Positions 26,837-35,838 of a stretch of DNA of 64,000 nt are shown one piece after another. This DNA comes from Bradyrhizobium sp. DOA9 (GTDB lineage: Bacteria > Pseudomonadota > Alphaproteobacteria > Rhizobiales > Xanthobacteraceae). The notes beneath the pieces are model-generated. The model ran no database searches, was not told where the DNA came from, and was given only the letters and a program-made list of their open reading frames with translations. The DNA is taken from positions 751,690-815,689 of the forward strand of contig NZ_DF820425.1 in the NCBI RefSeq assembly GCF_000617845.2, read 5' to 3'. Within the stretch, counting starts at the first letter, position 1, and each line of letters starts with the position of its first letter. The position numbers and the translations under genes are program-made.

Positions 26837-27076
26837 TCACCCGAACCTCACCCCGATCCGCTTTTCCTTGCGCCAGACCACCGTGCAGGTCCGATGCATG
26901 CCGTCGGCCTGGACGAACAGGGTGAAATGATCGGGAATGCCGACGGGACTGGTGACGTCGAGTGCGGCGCCGGTATCGGAGAGGTTGCGGACAGTGCAGT
27001 CGATCCCGCCGCCGCCGAACTCGATCGTTCCGGCTTTCAGCACGCGATGTCGGGCTTTGTCGCGTCGCTCGTCCAT
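26837..27076 (-). CDS. Single-domain PilZ protein
   Basis: The 79-residue product is a lone PilZ domain, the usual receptor for cyclic di-GMP. The RxxxR motif is Arg5-Asp-Lys-Ala-Arg9 and the (D/N)xSxxG motif is Asn31-Leu-Ser33-Asp-Thr-Gly36. Together they form the nucleotide-binding clamp. It is a free-standing effector with no partner domain. It lies downstream of the glutamate-synthase-like gene on the same strand, 97 bases away, and convergent with the CNNM gene. Confidence 0.85.
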   Translation of the reverse strand: MDERRDKARHRVLKAGTIEFGGGGIDCTVRNLSDTGAALDVTSPVGIPDHFTLFVQADGMHRTCTVVWRKEKRIGVRFG

Positions 27077-27173
27077 GGGGCGAATCTAGACCCAAAGTTG
27101 AACCAGATGTTAAACCAACCCTCCGCTCCCGGCAATTTGATGCCCCTGGCCTACGACAGAAGCGGGCGGCATC

Positions 27174-28799
27174 TCACAGCGCCGGCTGGAATGTCTCGGC
27201 GCGCGCCATCTGCCAGGCGTCGCGGAAGCGCGGGTCTTCCGTGCCTTCGAGCAGCTCGCCCGCACGCAGCGCCGGATAGAGCTGTGCGAAGGACTTCACC
27301 TGGGTCGTCGACGTCCGCTGGCTGAAATGGATTGGCCGCAGCTGCTGCGGATGTTCGAGCCCGGCCGCGGCGATCAATTCGGTCAGCGAATGCAGCGTCG
27401 CATGGTGATAATTGGCCACGCGGTCGATCTTGAGCGGCACGTAGAGCGCGCGCGCCCGCGTCGGATCCTGCGTCGCCACCCCGGTCGGGCAGCGGTCGGT
27501 GTGGCAGCTCAGCGACTGGATGCAGCCGAGCGAGAACATGAAGCCGCGCGCCGAATTGCACCAGTTGGCGCCGATCGCCATGGCGCGTGCCATGTCGAAG
27601 GCGGTCGCGATCTTGCCGGACGCGCCGATCTTGATGCGGTCGCGCGCATTGATGCCGACGAGCGCGTTGTGGACGAAATTGACGCCCTCGCGCATCGGCA
27701 TGCCGAGATGGTCCATGAACTCCAGCGGCGCCGCGCCGGTGCCGCCCTCATTGCCGTCGACGACGATGAAATCCGGATAGATCCCGGTCTCGATCATCGC
27801 CTTGCAGATCGCCAGGAACTCCCAGGGATGGCCGATGCACAGCTTGAAGCCGGCCGGCTTGCCGCCGGAGAGACGGCGCATCTCCGCGATGAACTGCATC
27901 ATGCCAATTGGCGTGGAGAAGGCGCGGTGCGAGGCCGGAGAGATGCAGTCCTCGCCCATCGCGACGCCGCGAATTTTCGAGATCTCCTCGGAGACCTTGG
28001 CCGCCGGCAGCACGCCGCCATGGCCGGGCTTGGCACCCTGGCTGATCTTGAGCTCGACCATCTTGATCTGGTCCTCGCCGGCGACGCGCGCGAACGCTTC
28101 GGGATCGAAGCTGCCGTCGAGATGGCGGCAGCCGAAATAGCCGGAGCCGATCTCCCAGATGATGTCGCCGCCCATCTCGCGGTGATAGGGGCTGACGCCG
28201 CCCTCGCCGGTGTCATGGGCGAAGCCGCCCTTCCTGGCGCCGGCATTCAGCGCGCGCACGGCGTTGGGGCTGAGCGCGCCAAAGCTCATCGCCGAGATGT
28301 TGAACACCGAAGCCGAATAGGGCTTTGCGCAATCCGGCCCACCGATCACCACACGGAATTTCTCCGTGGCGTGCGCCTTCGGCGAGACCGAGTGATGCAT
28401 CCACTCGTAGCCCTCGCGATAGACGTCCTCCTGGGTGCCGAACGGGCGCTTGTCGAGCTCCATCTTGGCGCGTTGATAGACCACTGCGCGGGTGTCGCGC
28501 GAGAACGGCATGCCGTCCTTCTCGCTCTCGAAGAAATATTGGCGCATCTCCGGGCGGATCTCTTCGAGCAGGAAGCGGATATGCGCGGAGATCGGATAGT
28601 TGCGCAGCACCGCGTGGCTCTGCTGCAAGAGATCGCGCACCCCGAGCAGCGTCAGCGCGCCGAAGATCAGGATTGGAATCAGCAGGATGTCGAAGATCTT
28701 GCGATCGGCGAGGCCGATACCGATCAGGAGCGCGGTGACGATCGCGCAGATCGTCAACACGATGAAGCGCGGCGAGAAGGGCAGCAGCAGGGTTTGCAT
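27174..28799 (-). CDS. Membrane-anchored FMN-binding glutamate-synthase-like protein
   Basis: The 541-residue product has two N-terminal hydrophobic helices (RFIVLTICAIVTALLIGIGLA and FDILLIPILIFGALTLLG). A full GltB-type alpha/beta barrel follows: KGGFAHDTGEGGVSPYHRE, MVELKISQGAKPGHGGVLP, DFIVVDGNEGGTGAAPLEF, and the cysteine set C-x5-C-x4-C in CIQSLSCHTDRCPTG that binds a 3Fe-4S cluster in glutamate synthase. The amidotransferase domain is absent. ATG 28799 is fixed by GGAGGAGG just upstream. The reaction is unknown. It is not a complete GOGAT. Confidence 0.88.
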   Translation of the reverse strand: MQTLLLPFSPRFIVLTICAIVTALLIGIGLADRKIFDILLIPILIFGALTLLGVRDLLQQSHAVLRNYPISAHIRFLLEEIRPEMRQYFFESEKDGMPFSRDTRAVVYQRAKMELDKRPFGTQEDVYREGYEWMHHSVSPKAHATEKFRVVIGGPDCAKPYSASVFNISAMSFGALSPNAVRALNAGARKGGFAHDTGEGGVSPYHREMGGDIIWEIGSGYFGCRHLDGSFDPEAFARVAGEDQIKMVELKISQGAKPGHGGVLPAAKVSEEISKIRGVAMGEDCISPASHRAFSTPIGMMQFIAEMRRLSGGKPAGFKLCIGHPWEFLAICKAMIETGIYPDFIVVDGNEGGTGAAPLEFMDHLGMPMREGVNFVHNALVGINARDRIKIGASGKIATAFDMARAMAIGANWCNSARGFMFSLGCIQSLSCHTDRCPTGVATQDPTRARALYVPLKIDRVANYHHATLHSLTELIAAAGLEHPQQLRPIHFSQRTSTTQVKSFAQLYPALRAGELLEGTEDPRFRDAWQMARAETFQPAL

Positions 28800-29218
28800 G
28801 ATCCCCTCCTCCGCCAGCGGCAGACGTTTCGGGGATGAGTGGTGGGAGGATACTTGCATCTTGTTGTCGTCGGCCACGTTTTCGATCCTCTCGCCAGCAG
28901 AAGGCGTCACGATACGCCCGTGCCTGTCATACGGATATGACGCGGCCCTTGTTTCAGGCTAGCGAATTCGACCGAGGCAAATCAATCCGCCGGATGGACG
29001 GGTGTTGCGGTGCAGCAGAGACCGCCGAATTGAGCAGCTTGCAGCGCAGGCGAGCTGTGTCCCGGGCAAGCGCAAGCGCAGACCGGGACCCAGACTACAA
29101 CAGCTTACGATATGGTGAGATGGGCCCCGGCTCTGCAGCGCATCGCCAAAGGGGCGCTGCCATAGCGCGTCGAAGACGCGCGTAAACGCGCTGACGGCGT
29201 CCGGGGCACGAGAAGCGC
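28800..29218. other. Intergenic region with a folded repeat element
   Basis: No gene is supported in these 419 bases between two minus-strand genes. The right half contains nested dyads, GCGCGTC-GAA-GACGCGC (29165-29181) and GCGCGT-AA-ACGCGC (29178-29191). GGCCCCGGCTC and GTCCGGGGCAC lie on the flanks, which suggests a decayed copy of another Bradyrhizobium extragenic repeat. The left part carries the leader of the glutamate-synthase-like gene. No promoter hexamers were assigned. Confidence 0.5.
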
Positions 29219-29992
29219 TTAGCGCTCGACGAAGGCCTTCTCGATCACGAAATGGCCGGGCTTGTTGCCGCTTCCTTCGACGAAGTCGCGGCCCTCGAAC
29301 ATCGCCTTCAGCTCTTCGAGCATCGCCGGGCTGCCGCACATCATGATGCGGTCGGTTGCGATGTCGAGCGGGCCTTGCCCGATGTCGTTGAAGATCTGCT
29401 CGGAGTTGATGAGATCGGTGATGCGGCCGCGGTTCCGGAACGGCTCGCGAGTCACGGTCGGATAATAGACCAGCTTGTCCGCGAGCAGCTCGCCGAACAG
29501 CTCATCCTCGCGCAAGGTCGCGACCAGCTTTTCGCCATAGGCGAGCTCGGAGACCTGGCGGCAGCCATGCACCAGCACGATCGTTTCGAACTGGTCGTAG
29601 ACCTCGGGGTCCTTGATCAAGCTGGCGAACGGCGCAAGGCCGGTGCCGGTCGACAGCAGCATCAGCCGCTTGCCGGGAAGCAGATTGTCGGTGATCAGCG
29701 TGCCAGTCGCCTTGCGGCCGACCAGGATGGTGTCGCCTTCCTTGATCTTCTGCAGGCGCGAGGTCAGCGGGCCGTCCTGCACCTTGATCGAGAAGAACTC
29801 GAGCTCTTCCTCGTGGTTGGCGCTCGCCATGCTGTAGGCGCGCAGCAGCGGCCGGCCGTCGACCTCGAGGCCGATCATGGCGAACTGGCCGTTCTGGAAC
29901 CGGAAGCCGGTGTCGCGGGTGGCGCGGAAGCTGAACAGCGTGTCGGTCCAGTGGTGGACGGAAAGAACCTTCTCTCGGTAAAACGCGCTCAT
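29219..29992 (-). CDS. fpr: Ferredoxin--NADP+ reductase
   Basis: The 257-residue product is a bacterial-type FPR. FAD is held by RAYSMASAN (RxYS motif) near residue 51 and by the following GPLTSRLQKIKEGD region. The NADP side has LMLLSTGTGLAPFASLI, and the C terminus ends in VIEKAFVER. It moves electrons between NADPH and ferredoxin or flavodoxin, important for oxidative-stress tolerance and iron-sulfur chemistry. ATG 29992 gives the family length. The frame from 30073 adds 27 residues with no similarity. It is divergent from the ATP-grasp gene. Confidence 0.94.
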   Translation of the reverse strand: MSAFYREKVLSVHHWTDTLFSFRATRDTGFRFQNGQFAMIGLEVDGRPLLRAYSMASANHEEELEFFSIKVQDGPLTSRLQKIKEGDTILVGRKATGTLITDNLLPGKRLMLLSTGTGLAPFASLIKDPEVYDQFETIVLVHGCRQVSELAYGEKLVATLREDELFGELLADKLVYYPTVTREPFRNRGRITDLINSEQIFNDIGQGPLDIATDRIMMCGSPAMLEELKAMFEGRDFVEGSGNKPGHFVIEKAFVER

Positions 29993-30362
29993 GATTCTCG
30001 ATATTCCGAATAACTGCGGTTTTAGGGCAAAAGCGCTGCCCGGCCCTGAAACCGGGCGGTCACCATTTGCCATGGCGGAGGATTTCGCGTGTGTGATCTA
30101 CGCCATTGAGACCAATAATCAACCTCGTTTCGGATGCAATTGATGCCGGTCAAACCGGCATTTGCGGCAGAACTGGTCACATCATTAAGGAATCTGCTGC
30201 CTGGCGCGCGCGGAGGATAATTTCTTTTCCCTCCCGGCCTTCATTGCAGCACTTAATTTCCGGTTCGCTCGCAAGAATTTCATTAAGAATAGCTCTGATT
30301 TTCACCGGGCTTGGCGCCGATATCCGCATTTCTGCGGCTTTTGGCGACAGAGACGACACACC
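29993..30362. promoter_or_regulatory. Divergent fpr / ATP-grasp promoter region with palindrome
   Basis: This 370-base gap separates divergent genes. It is richer in A and T than its surroundings and contains a perfect dyad, ATGCCGGT-CAA-ACCGGCAT, at 30143-30161, about 150 bases before fpr. The dyad is a candidate operator. The rest carries AT-rich stretches near 30250-30300 that could serve the rightward promoter, but no confident hexamers were found. Confidence 0.45.
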
Positions 30363-31172
30363 ATGACGAGCGGCGAGCGGATCTTCGTTCAGGCGATCAG
30401 GCGCTATTGCGCCGAGCGGGGCATCGCGGTCGATGTCCGCGCCGGCGGCTGGCTGATCGCGATGCGCCGCGACGATATGCGCCGCTTCGCCTTCGGCTAC
30501 GACATCGGCCTCAACAGCGCCATCGCGCATCGCCTCGCCAACGACAAATCGGCCACTGCCGAGGCTCTGGCGCTCGCGGACGTGCCCTGCATTGCCCATC
30601 ATCTCTTCCTCAACCCGAAGCTGGGCGCGCACGTCGCCGGCACCGATTGGCACCCGAGAATGCTGGCGCTGCTCGCCCAAAATCCGCAGGGCGTGGTGGT
30701 GAAGCCGAACGAAGGGACATCGGGGCGATCGGTGTTCAAGGTCACGACGGAGCCGGAGCTCGACCGCGCGGCCGGCGAGGTCTTCTCGATGAGCACGGGG
30801 CTCGTGATCTCGCCCTATGTCGCAATCGAGGAGGAGGTCCGCGTGGTGCTGCTCGATGATGCGCCGCTCATCGCTTACAGCAAGCAGCGCGGCCCGGATT
30901 GGCGACACAATCTCGATGCCGGCGCAAAGCCGGTGCTGCTGGAGGACGGCGAAGTCCGCGCGGCCTGCGCAAAGCTCGCGATCGATGCCGCGCATGCCAT
31001 CGGCATCGTCTTTGCGTCTATCGACGTTGTTCGCGTGGACGGCGAGTGGAAGGTGCTCGAGATCAATTCCGGCGTGATGATGGAGACGCTGGCCAAGCTG
31101 CATCCGGAGCTGGTGCAGGCGACCTATGACGCGGCGCTGGATCGGGTGTTTGGGGATAGCGGCAAAGAATAG
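30363..31172 (+). CDS. ATP-grasp (RimK-like) ligase of unknown substrate
   Basis: The 269-residue product has the ATP-grasp core. A nucleotide-binding lysine lies in GVVVKPNEGTSGRSVFKV near residues 116-133. A second strand pair follows (LVISPYVAIEEEVRVVLLDD), and the metal-binding acidic strand VRVDGEWKVLEINSGVMME places the final Glu-x-Asn motif. This resembles alpha-L-glutamate ligases and YheC/D-type enzymes that join a carboxylate to an amine with ATP. No substrate is evident, and no biosynthetic partner is adjacent. It is monocistronic and divergent from fpr. Confidence 0.75.
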   Translation: MTSGERIFVQAIRRYCAERGIAVDVRAGGWLIAMRRDDMRRFAFGYDIGLNSAIAHRLANDKSATAEALALADVPCIAHHLFLNPKLGAHVAGTDWHPRMLALLAQNPQGVVVKPNEGTSGRSVFKVTTEPELDRAAGEVFSMSTGLVISPYVAIEEEVRVVLLDDAPLIAYSKQRGPDWRHNLDAGAKPVLLEDGEVRAACAKLAIDAAHAIGIVFASIDVVRVDGEWKVLEINSGVMMETLAKLHPELVQATYDAALDRVFGDSGKE

Positions 31173-31257
31173 CAGCCACGGCGCAGGTGCCACCCTCCCC
31201 TGGAGGGCAAGGCTATCGCGTATGAGATGTAGCGATGGGCACCGGCTGTCTCCACAG

Positions 31258-31343
31258 CGTCATGGCCGGGCTTGTCCCGGCCATCCACGCCTTTCCGCGC
31301 AGCACAAAGAACGTGGATGCCCGGGACAAGCCCGGGCATGACG
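31258..31343. repeat. Palindromic extragenic repeat, family C
   Basis: CGTCATGGCCGGGCTTGTCCCGG at the left and the matching CCGGGACAAGCCCGGGCATGACG at the right fold over a GTGGATG/CATCCAC inner arm. This is a distinct repeat family from the CGTCATTGCGAG type. Short CCCTCCCCTGGAGGG motifs flank it on both sides (about 31193-31207 and 31371-31385). It separates two convergent genes and may serve as a transcript end. Confidence 0.85.
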
Positions 31344-31400
31344 ACCTCTGCAAGATTCGAACGCGATTGCCCTCCCCTGGAGGGTAAGAAAGACCCGCCG

Positions 31401-32342
31401 TTAATTATTCGCGCTTGCCGAATCGTCCATCGCCTTGAAGGCTTCCTCCAGCTGTAGCGAGATCGGCACGTTCAGCCGCTCGCCTGTGGGGAGCCTAGCG
31501 GTGAACCATTTTTTGTAGAGCGGGACGAGGTCGCGGTTGGAGCCGAGCTTGCGGAAGGCGCGCTCGACCACGGCCGCGAGCTGCGGCTCGCCCTTCCTGA
31601 ACATGATGCCGTAGGGATCGTAGGACAGATAGTCGCCGGTGACGCGGAACCTGTCCTGCGCCTTGTGGCGCGCGATCAGGCCGAACAGCAGGATGTCGTC
31701 GGTCGCGAACGCATCGGCCTTGCCGTCGGCGAGCATCTGGTACGATTGCTCGTGGTCCGGGGAGGTGACGATGTTGAGGCCGAGCGAGAACTTCTTGTCG
31801 GCAACATGCATCGCCTGCTCGTTGGTGGTGCCCTTGGTCACCACCACGGTCTTGCCCTTGAGATCGGTGACCGCAGCGACGGTCGAGGCCCTCGGCACCA
31901 TCAGCTTGGTGCCGGCGACGAACATCAGCGGCGAGAAGGCGACGCGCTTGCCGCGCTCGGCATTGGCCGTGGTCGAGCCGCATTCCAGATCGATCTTGTT
32001 CTGGAGCACGGCGTCGATGCGGTCGTCCGGGGTGACCTTGACGTAGTCGATCCTGAGATTGGGATCGTCGACCTCGACGCCGATCTCCTCGACGATGGCT
32101 GCGCACAGTTCGAGGCTGTAGCCGATCGGTCGTCCCGACTGGTCGAGGAACGAGAACGGCGGTGAACTCTCGCGATAGCCGAGCCGCACGGCGTGGGCTG
32201 ACTTGATGGCCGACAGCGTCGGGCTGAGCCCTTCGCTGGCGGTCTGGGCGTGCGCCGACCTCGCGAACAAGGAGGTCGCGAGCAACGATGCAGCGAGCAA
32301 GAGGACGCCTGAGGTCAGCGGCCTCGCCAAGATCCGGTCCAT
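31401..32342 (-). CDS. Glutamate/aspartate-type (GltI-like) periplasmic binding protein
   Basis: The 313-residue product has a signal peptide (GVLLLAASLLATSLFARSAHA, cleavage near residue 32) and a family-3 solute-binding domain. Its blocks include VRLGYRESSPPFSFLDQSGRPIGYSLELC, DLECGSTTANAERGKRVAFSPLMF and KGKTVVVTKGTTNEQ, the set seen in GltI/BztA-type acidic amino-acid binders. It sits nine bases downstream of a dicarboxylate/amino-acid symporter gene and not with ABC permease genes. In this operon it could therefore supply a secondary transporter or an ABC system elsewhere. Confidence 0.9.
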   Translation of the reverse strand: MDRILARPLTSGVLLLAASLLATSLFARSAHAQTASEGLSPTLSAIKSAHAVRLGYRESSPPFSFLDQSGRPIGYSLELCAAIVEEIGVEVDDPNLRIDYVKVTPDDRIDAVLQNKIDLECGSTTANAERGKRVAFSPLMFVAGTKLMVPRASTVAAVTDLKGKTVVVTKGTTNEQAMHVADKKFSLGLNIVTSPDHEQSYQMLADGKADAFATDDILLFGLIARHKAQDRFRVTGDYLSYDPYGIMFRKGEPQLAAVVERAFRKLGSNRDLVPLYKKWFTARLPTGERLNVPISLQLEEAFKAMDDSASANN

Positions 32343-32351
32343 GGCTCGCTC

Positions 32352-33650
32352 CTACCCATGGCCGGCCATCGCGGGCACCTCGCCCGGGACCATGTCGTCG
32401 GGCACGACATCGCCGGGGCCAAGCTCGTGCTCGGGGCCGAGCTCGCCTTCCCATTTGGCCACGACCGAGGTCGCAAGCGTATTGCCGATCACGTTGGTGG
32501 CGCTACGGCCCATGTCGAGGAAGGTGTCGATGCCCATGATCATCAGGAGGCCGGCCTCGGGAATGTTGAACTGCGCCAGCGTCGAGGCGATCACGACGAG
32601 GGAGGCGCGCGGCACGCCGGCGACGCCCTTGGAGGTGATCATCAGCGTCGCCAGCATCGCGAGCTGGGTGCCGAGCGGCATGTCGATATGATAGCTCTGC
32701 GCGATGAAGACGGCCGCGAAAGTGCAGTACATCATCGTGCCGTCGAGATTGAAGGAATAACCGAGCGGCAGCACGAAGCTCGAGATTCGCGACGAGGCGC
32801 CGAAGCGGTTGAGCGCCTCCAGCGTCTTCGGATAGGCCGCTTCCGAACTCGCGGTCGAGAACGCGATCATCAGCGGCTCGCGGACCAGCTTCAAGAGATG
32901 GCCGTACCGCGACCCGATCACGATGAAGCCGACGATGACCAGGATGGTCCACAGGATCGCCAGCGAGAGATAGAAGCCACCCATGAAAACGATGAGCTTC
33001 CACAGCACGGCGAGACCGTTCTTCGCCACCGTCGCGGTGATCGCGGCCCACACCGCCAGCGGGGCGAACAGCATGACGTAGCCCGTCACCTTCAGCATGA
33101 TGTGGCCGACGTCGTCGATCAGCGCCAGGATCGACTTGGACCGCTCCGGCATCGCGCCCATCGCCACCGAGAAGAACACGGCGAAGATCACGATCTGCAG
33201 GATCTCGTTCTGGGCCATCGCATCGGCGATGGAGGTCGGAATCAGATGGGTGAGGAATTTCTCGATCGAGAAGGCCGAGACCGGCAGGCCGGTCGATTGG
33301 CCGGCCGCCGGCAGCGTGCCGGGGAAGTTGGCGCCCGGCTGCAGCAGGTTGACCATGATCAGACCGAGCAGCAGCGAAACGAAGGACGCGCTGACGAACC
33401 AGCCCATGGTCTTGGCGAAGATGCGGCCGAGCTTGGAGCCCGAGCCCATATGAGCGATGCCACCGACCAGGGTCGCGAACACCAGGGGCGCGATGATCAT
33501 CTTGATCAGGCGCAGGAACATCATTGCGATCAGGTTGATGGAGGAGGCCCAGTCGGCACGCGTGTCCGGCAGGAAGTTGTAGATCGCCGAGCCCATGACG
33601 ATGCCCAGCACCATCGCGGCCAGAATGTATTGCGTGAACCTGTTGGACAT
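32352..33650 (-). CDS. DAACS-family dicarboxylate/amino acid:cation symporter
   Basis: The 432-residue product has eight or so membrane helices and the family transport core: the serine-rich hairpin AFSTASSEAAYPKTLE, GYSFNLDGTMMYCTFAAVFIAQ, and MGIDTFLDMGRSATNVIGN, which carries the substrate-binding Asp/Arg/Thr/Asn residues. Family members such as GltP and DctA import glutamate, aspartate or C4-dicarboxylates with cations. The C-terminal tail is unusually acidic and proline-rich (residues about 400-432). It leads a two-gene operon with the GltI-like binding protein. Confidence 0.93.
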   Translation of the reverse strand: MSNRFTQYILAAMVLGIVMGSAIYNFLPDTRADWASSINLIAMMFLRLIKMIIAPLVFATLVGGIAHMGSGSKLGRIFAKTMGWFVSASFVSLLLGLIMVNLLQPGANFPGTLPAAGQSTGLPVSAFSIEKFLTHLIPTSIADAMAQNEILQIVIFAVFFSVAMGAMPERSKSILALIDDVGHIMLKVTGYVMLFAPLAVWAAITATVAKNGLAVLWKLIVFMGGFYLSLAILWTILVIVGFIVIGSRYGHLLKLVREPLMIAFSTASSEAAYPKTLEALNRFGASSRISSFVLPLGYSFNLDGTMMYCTFAAVFIAQSYHIDMPLGTQLAMLATLMITSKGVAGVPRASLVVIASTLAQFNIPEAGLLMIMGIDTFLDMGRSATNVIGNTLATSVVAKWEGELGPEHELGPGDVVPDDMVPGEVPAMAGHG

Positions 33651-33861
33651 CGCTTACCCCTACATAGTCCGGCGCTTCATGATGTCGCAGATAACCGAGC
33701 GACGCAACACGCTTTGCGTGTGCTCGCGTTTTCAGGATGTTCCCGTTGTGAAATGGAATGCGGCGATCTAGCCTTCATGCGGCGCACGACACATGCGCCC
33801 TGCACGTTTTCTTCGCGGCGGCTGCATCAATAATCGTCAAACAAATGAAGAGGGAAACGCC

Positions 33862-34869
33862 ATGAGCGGCAACATCAATCGCCAGATTCTGCTGGTGGAA
33901 AAGCCCAGCGGCAAGCTCGGCCCCGAGCACTTCAAGATGATCGAGGGCGCGATGCCGGAACCGAAAGACGGCGAGGCCCTGCTGCGCGTGCGCTACATCT
34001 CGCTCGACGCGGCCAACCGCGCCTGGATGCACGGCGCGACCTATCGTTCCGCCGTCGAAGCCAACAGCGTCATGGCCGGCGGCGCCATCGCCGAGGTCGT
34101 CAGCTCGAAGGCAGCGGGGCTTGCGCCCGGCGATATCGTGTTCGGCGACACCGGCTGGCAGGAATTTGCCGCCGTGCCGGCGAAGCATCTGACCAAAATG
34201 CCGAAGCTCGAGCCGATGACGCATCTGCTCAGCGTGTTCGGCGTCGCCGGCCTCACCGCCTATTTCGGCCTGCTGGAGATCGGCAAGCCCAAAGAAGGGG
34301 AGACCGTGGTGGTCTCGGCGGCCGCAGGCTCGGTCGGCTCGATCGTCGGGCAGATCGCCAAGATCAGAGGATGCCGCGTCGTCGGCATCGCCGGCGGCAC
34401 TGAGAAGTGCAACTGGCTGACCTCGGAGCTCGGCTTCGATGCCGCCGTGGACTACAAGGACGGCGCATTGTTCAAGGCACTGCGCGCAGCGGCGCCGCAA
34501 GGTATCGACGTCTATTTCGACAATGTCGGCGGCGACATTCTCGAAGCCTGCCTGCCCCAGATGAACAATTACGGCCGCATCGCCTGCTGTGGCGCGATCT
34601 CGCAATATGACGGCGCGCCTGCGGCACATGGCCCGCGCGGCGTGCCCGGTCTGATCGTGGTGAAGCGGCTGACCATGCAGGGCTTCATCGTGATGGACTA
34701 CATGAAGGACAGCGCGCGTGCGCTCGCCGATCTCCAGGCCTGGGTGAAATCCGGCAAGCTCAAGGTGCAGGAGGACATTCTCGACGGGCTCGAGAGCACG
34801 CCGAAAGCGCTGATCGGATTGCTTGCGGGCGAGAACCGCGGCAAGCGCATGGTGAAGCTGACGACGTAA
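33862..34869 (+). CDS. CurA-like NADP-dependent oxidoreductase (zinc-less MDR)
   Basis: The 335-residue product belongs to the medium-chain reductase superfamily without zinc ligands. An N-terminal GroES-like domain (VRYISLDAANRAWM) is followed by a Rossmann fold with VVVSAAAGSVGSIVGQIAKIRGCRVVGIAGG and the signature YFDNVGGDILEACLPQMNNYGRIACCGAIS. The match is to curcumin/dihydrocurcumin reductase CurA and leukotriene B4 dehydrogenase-like enzymes that reduce enone double bonds with NADPH. ATG 33862 follows AGAGGGA. The substrate is unknown. Confidence 0.9.
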   Translation: MSGNINRQILLVEKPSGKLGPEHFKMIEGAMPEPKDGEALLRVRYISLDAANRAWMHGATYRSAVEANSVMAGGAIAEVVSSKAAGLAPGDIVFGDTGWQEFAAVPAKHLTKMPKLEPMTHLLSVFGVAGLTAYFGLLEIGKPKEGETVVVSAAAGSVGSIVGQIAKIRGCRVVGIAGGTEKCNWLTSELGFDAAVDYKDGALFKALRAAAPQGIDVYFDNVGGDILEACLPQMNNYGRIACCGAISQYDGAPAAHGPRGVPGLIVVKRLTMQGFIVMDYMKDSARALADLQAWVKSGKLKVQEDILDGLESTPKALIGLLAGENRGKRMVKLTT

Positions 34870-35019
34870 TCCGCGCGCCCCAATTGCGGTGGCATAATTG
34901 ACTTGCGGCAGAGGCGAAAGCGGCCAAAGATGCCGCTCGCGAGCTGACCCTCGCGACGATTGCGCTTGCATATCTTTTCAGAATTGTCGGCGTTCCCGAT
35001 CGGGCAGGAATTCATTCAA

Positions 35020-35838
35020 ATGTTCAACACGTTGAAACATGCATCGACGCGCACCGCGTTGCTGGCCATGGCACTCTTCGCAACCGCAACAGGAGCGTTC
35101 GCGCAGACCGAGGCGCAGAAGAGCGCCATCCGGTCCGCATGCCGCTCGGACTTCATGGCGCATTGCTCGAGCGTGACGCCCGGCGGCGTGGAGGCGGTTC
35201 AATGCCTCGCCAAGAACATGTCGAGCCTGTCGTCGGCGTGCCAGGCTGCGGTTCGCGCGGTCGAGCCGGCCGCCGCGCCGAAAACCGAAGCGGCGCCCGC
35301 CAAATCCGAGCCTGCCAAATCCGAGCCGGCAAAAACGGAAGCGGCGCCCGCCGCCGAGCCGGCTGCCAAACCGGCAGCGGCAGCCGCACCGAAGGCAGCG
35401 GCCGCAAAGCAGCCGAGCCCCGCCCAGGTGTCCGCGATCAAGAGCGCCTGCCGCGGCGACTATCCCAAGGTCTGCGCCAGCGTGCCGCCCGGCGGCGCGC
35501 CCGCGGTCGAATGCCTGGAGAAGAACAAGGCAAAGGTGTCGGCGGGCTGCGCCAAAGCGGTGAACGCCGCCTTCGGTGTCGGAGCGGCCCCGCCTGCGTC
35601 CGGTGCTGCACCGGCCGCAGAGGCAGCGCCTGCCGCCGCACCGGCCGTCATCGTGCTGCGGCCATTGCTCCCGCGCGAAGAGCTGTTCATCGTGCGGTCG
35701 GCCTGCGGCGCCGACATCCGCACCCTCTGCGCCGGCGTGGCGCCCGGCGGCGGCCGGATCATCCAATGCATTTCCAACCGGGCAGCATCGCTGTCGCCGG
35801 CCTGCAAGGACGTGCTCGCGCCTTTCGCCGCGAGGTAA
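35020..35838 (+). CDS. Secreted protein with three GLG1-type cysteine-rich repeats
   Basis: The 272-residue product has a signal peptide (TALLAMALFATATGAFAQ, cleavage near residue 29) and three copies of one module. Their cysteines fall at 41/49/62/74, 144/152/165/177 and 229/237/250/262, identical C-x7-C-x12-C-x11-C spacing each time. Each module reads S-A-C-R-x-D...V-x-P-G-G...C-L...LS-x-A-C, resembling the Cys-rich GLG1 (Golgi apparatus protein 1) repeat. Modules 1 and 2 are joined by an Ala/Pro/Lys/Glu-rich linker of about 55 residues. The protein is probably periplasmic with two disulfides per module. Function unknown. ATG 35020 begins the signal peptide. Confidence 0.75.
   Translation: MFNTLKHASTRTALLAMALFATATGAFAQTEAQKSAIRSACRSDFMAHCSSVTPGGVEAVQCLAKNMSSLSSACQAAVRAVEPAAAPKTEAAPAKSEPAKSEPAKTEAAPAAEPAAKPAAAAAPKAAAAKQPSPAQVSAIKSACRGDYPKVCASVPPGGAPAVECLEKNKAKVSAGCAKAVNAAFGVGAAPPASGAAPAAEAAPAAAPAVIVLRPLLPREELFIVRSACGADIRTLCAGVAPGGGRIIQCISNRAASLSPACKDVLAPFAAR

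Noticed and set aside
32358..33833. 491-residue plus-strand open frame over the symporter gene
   Set aside because: It is antisense to a complete DAACS protein and has no family features.
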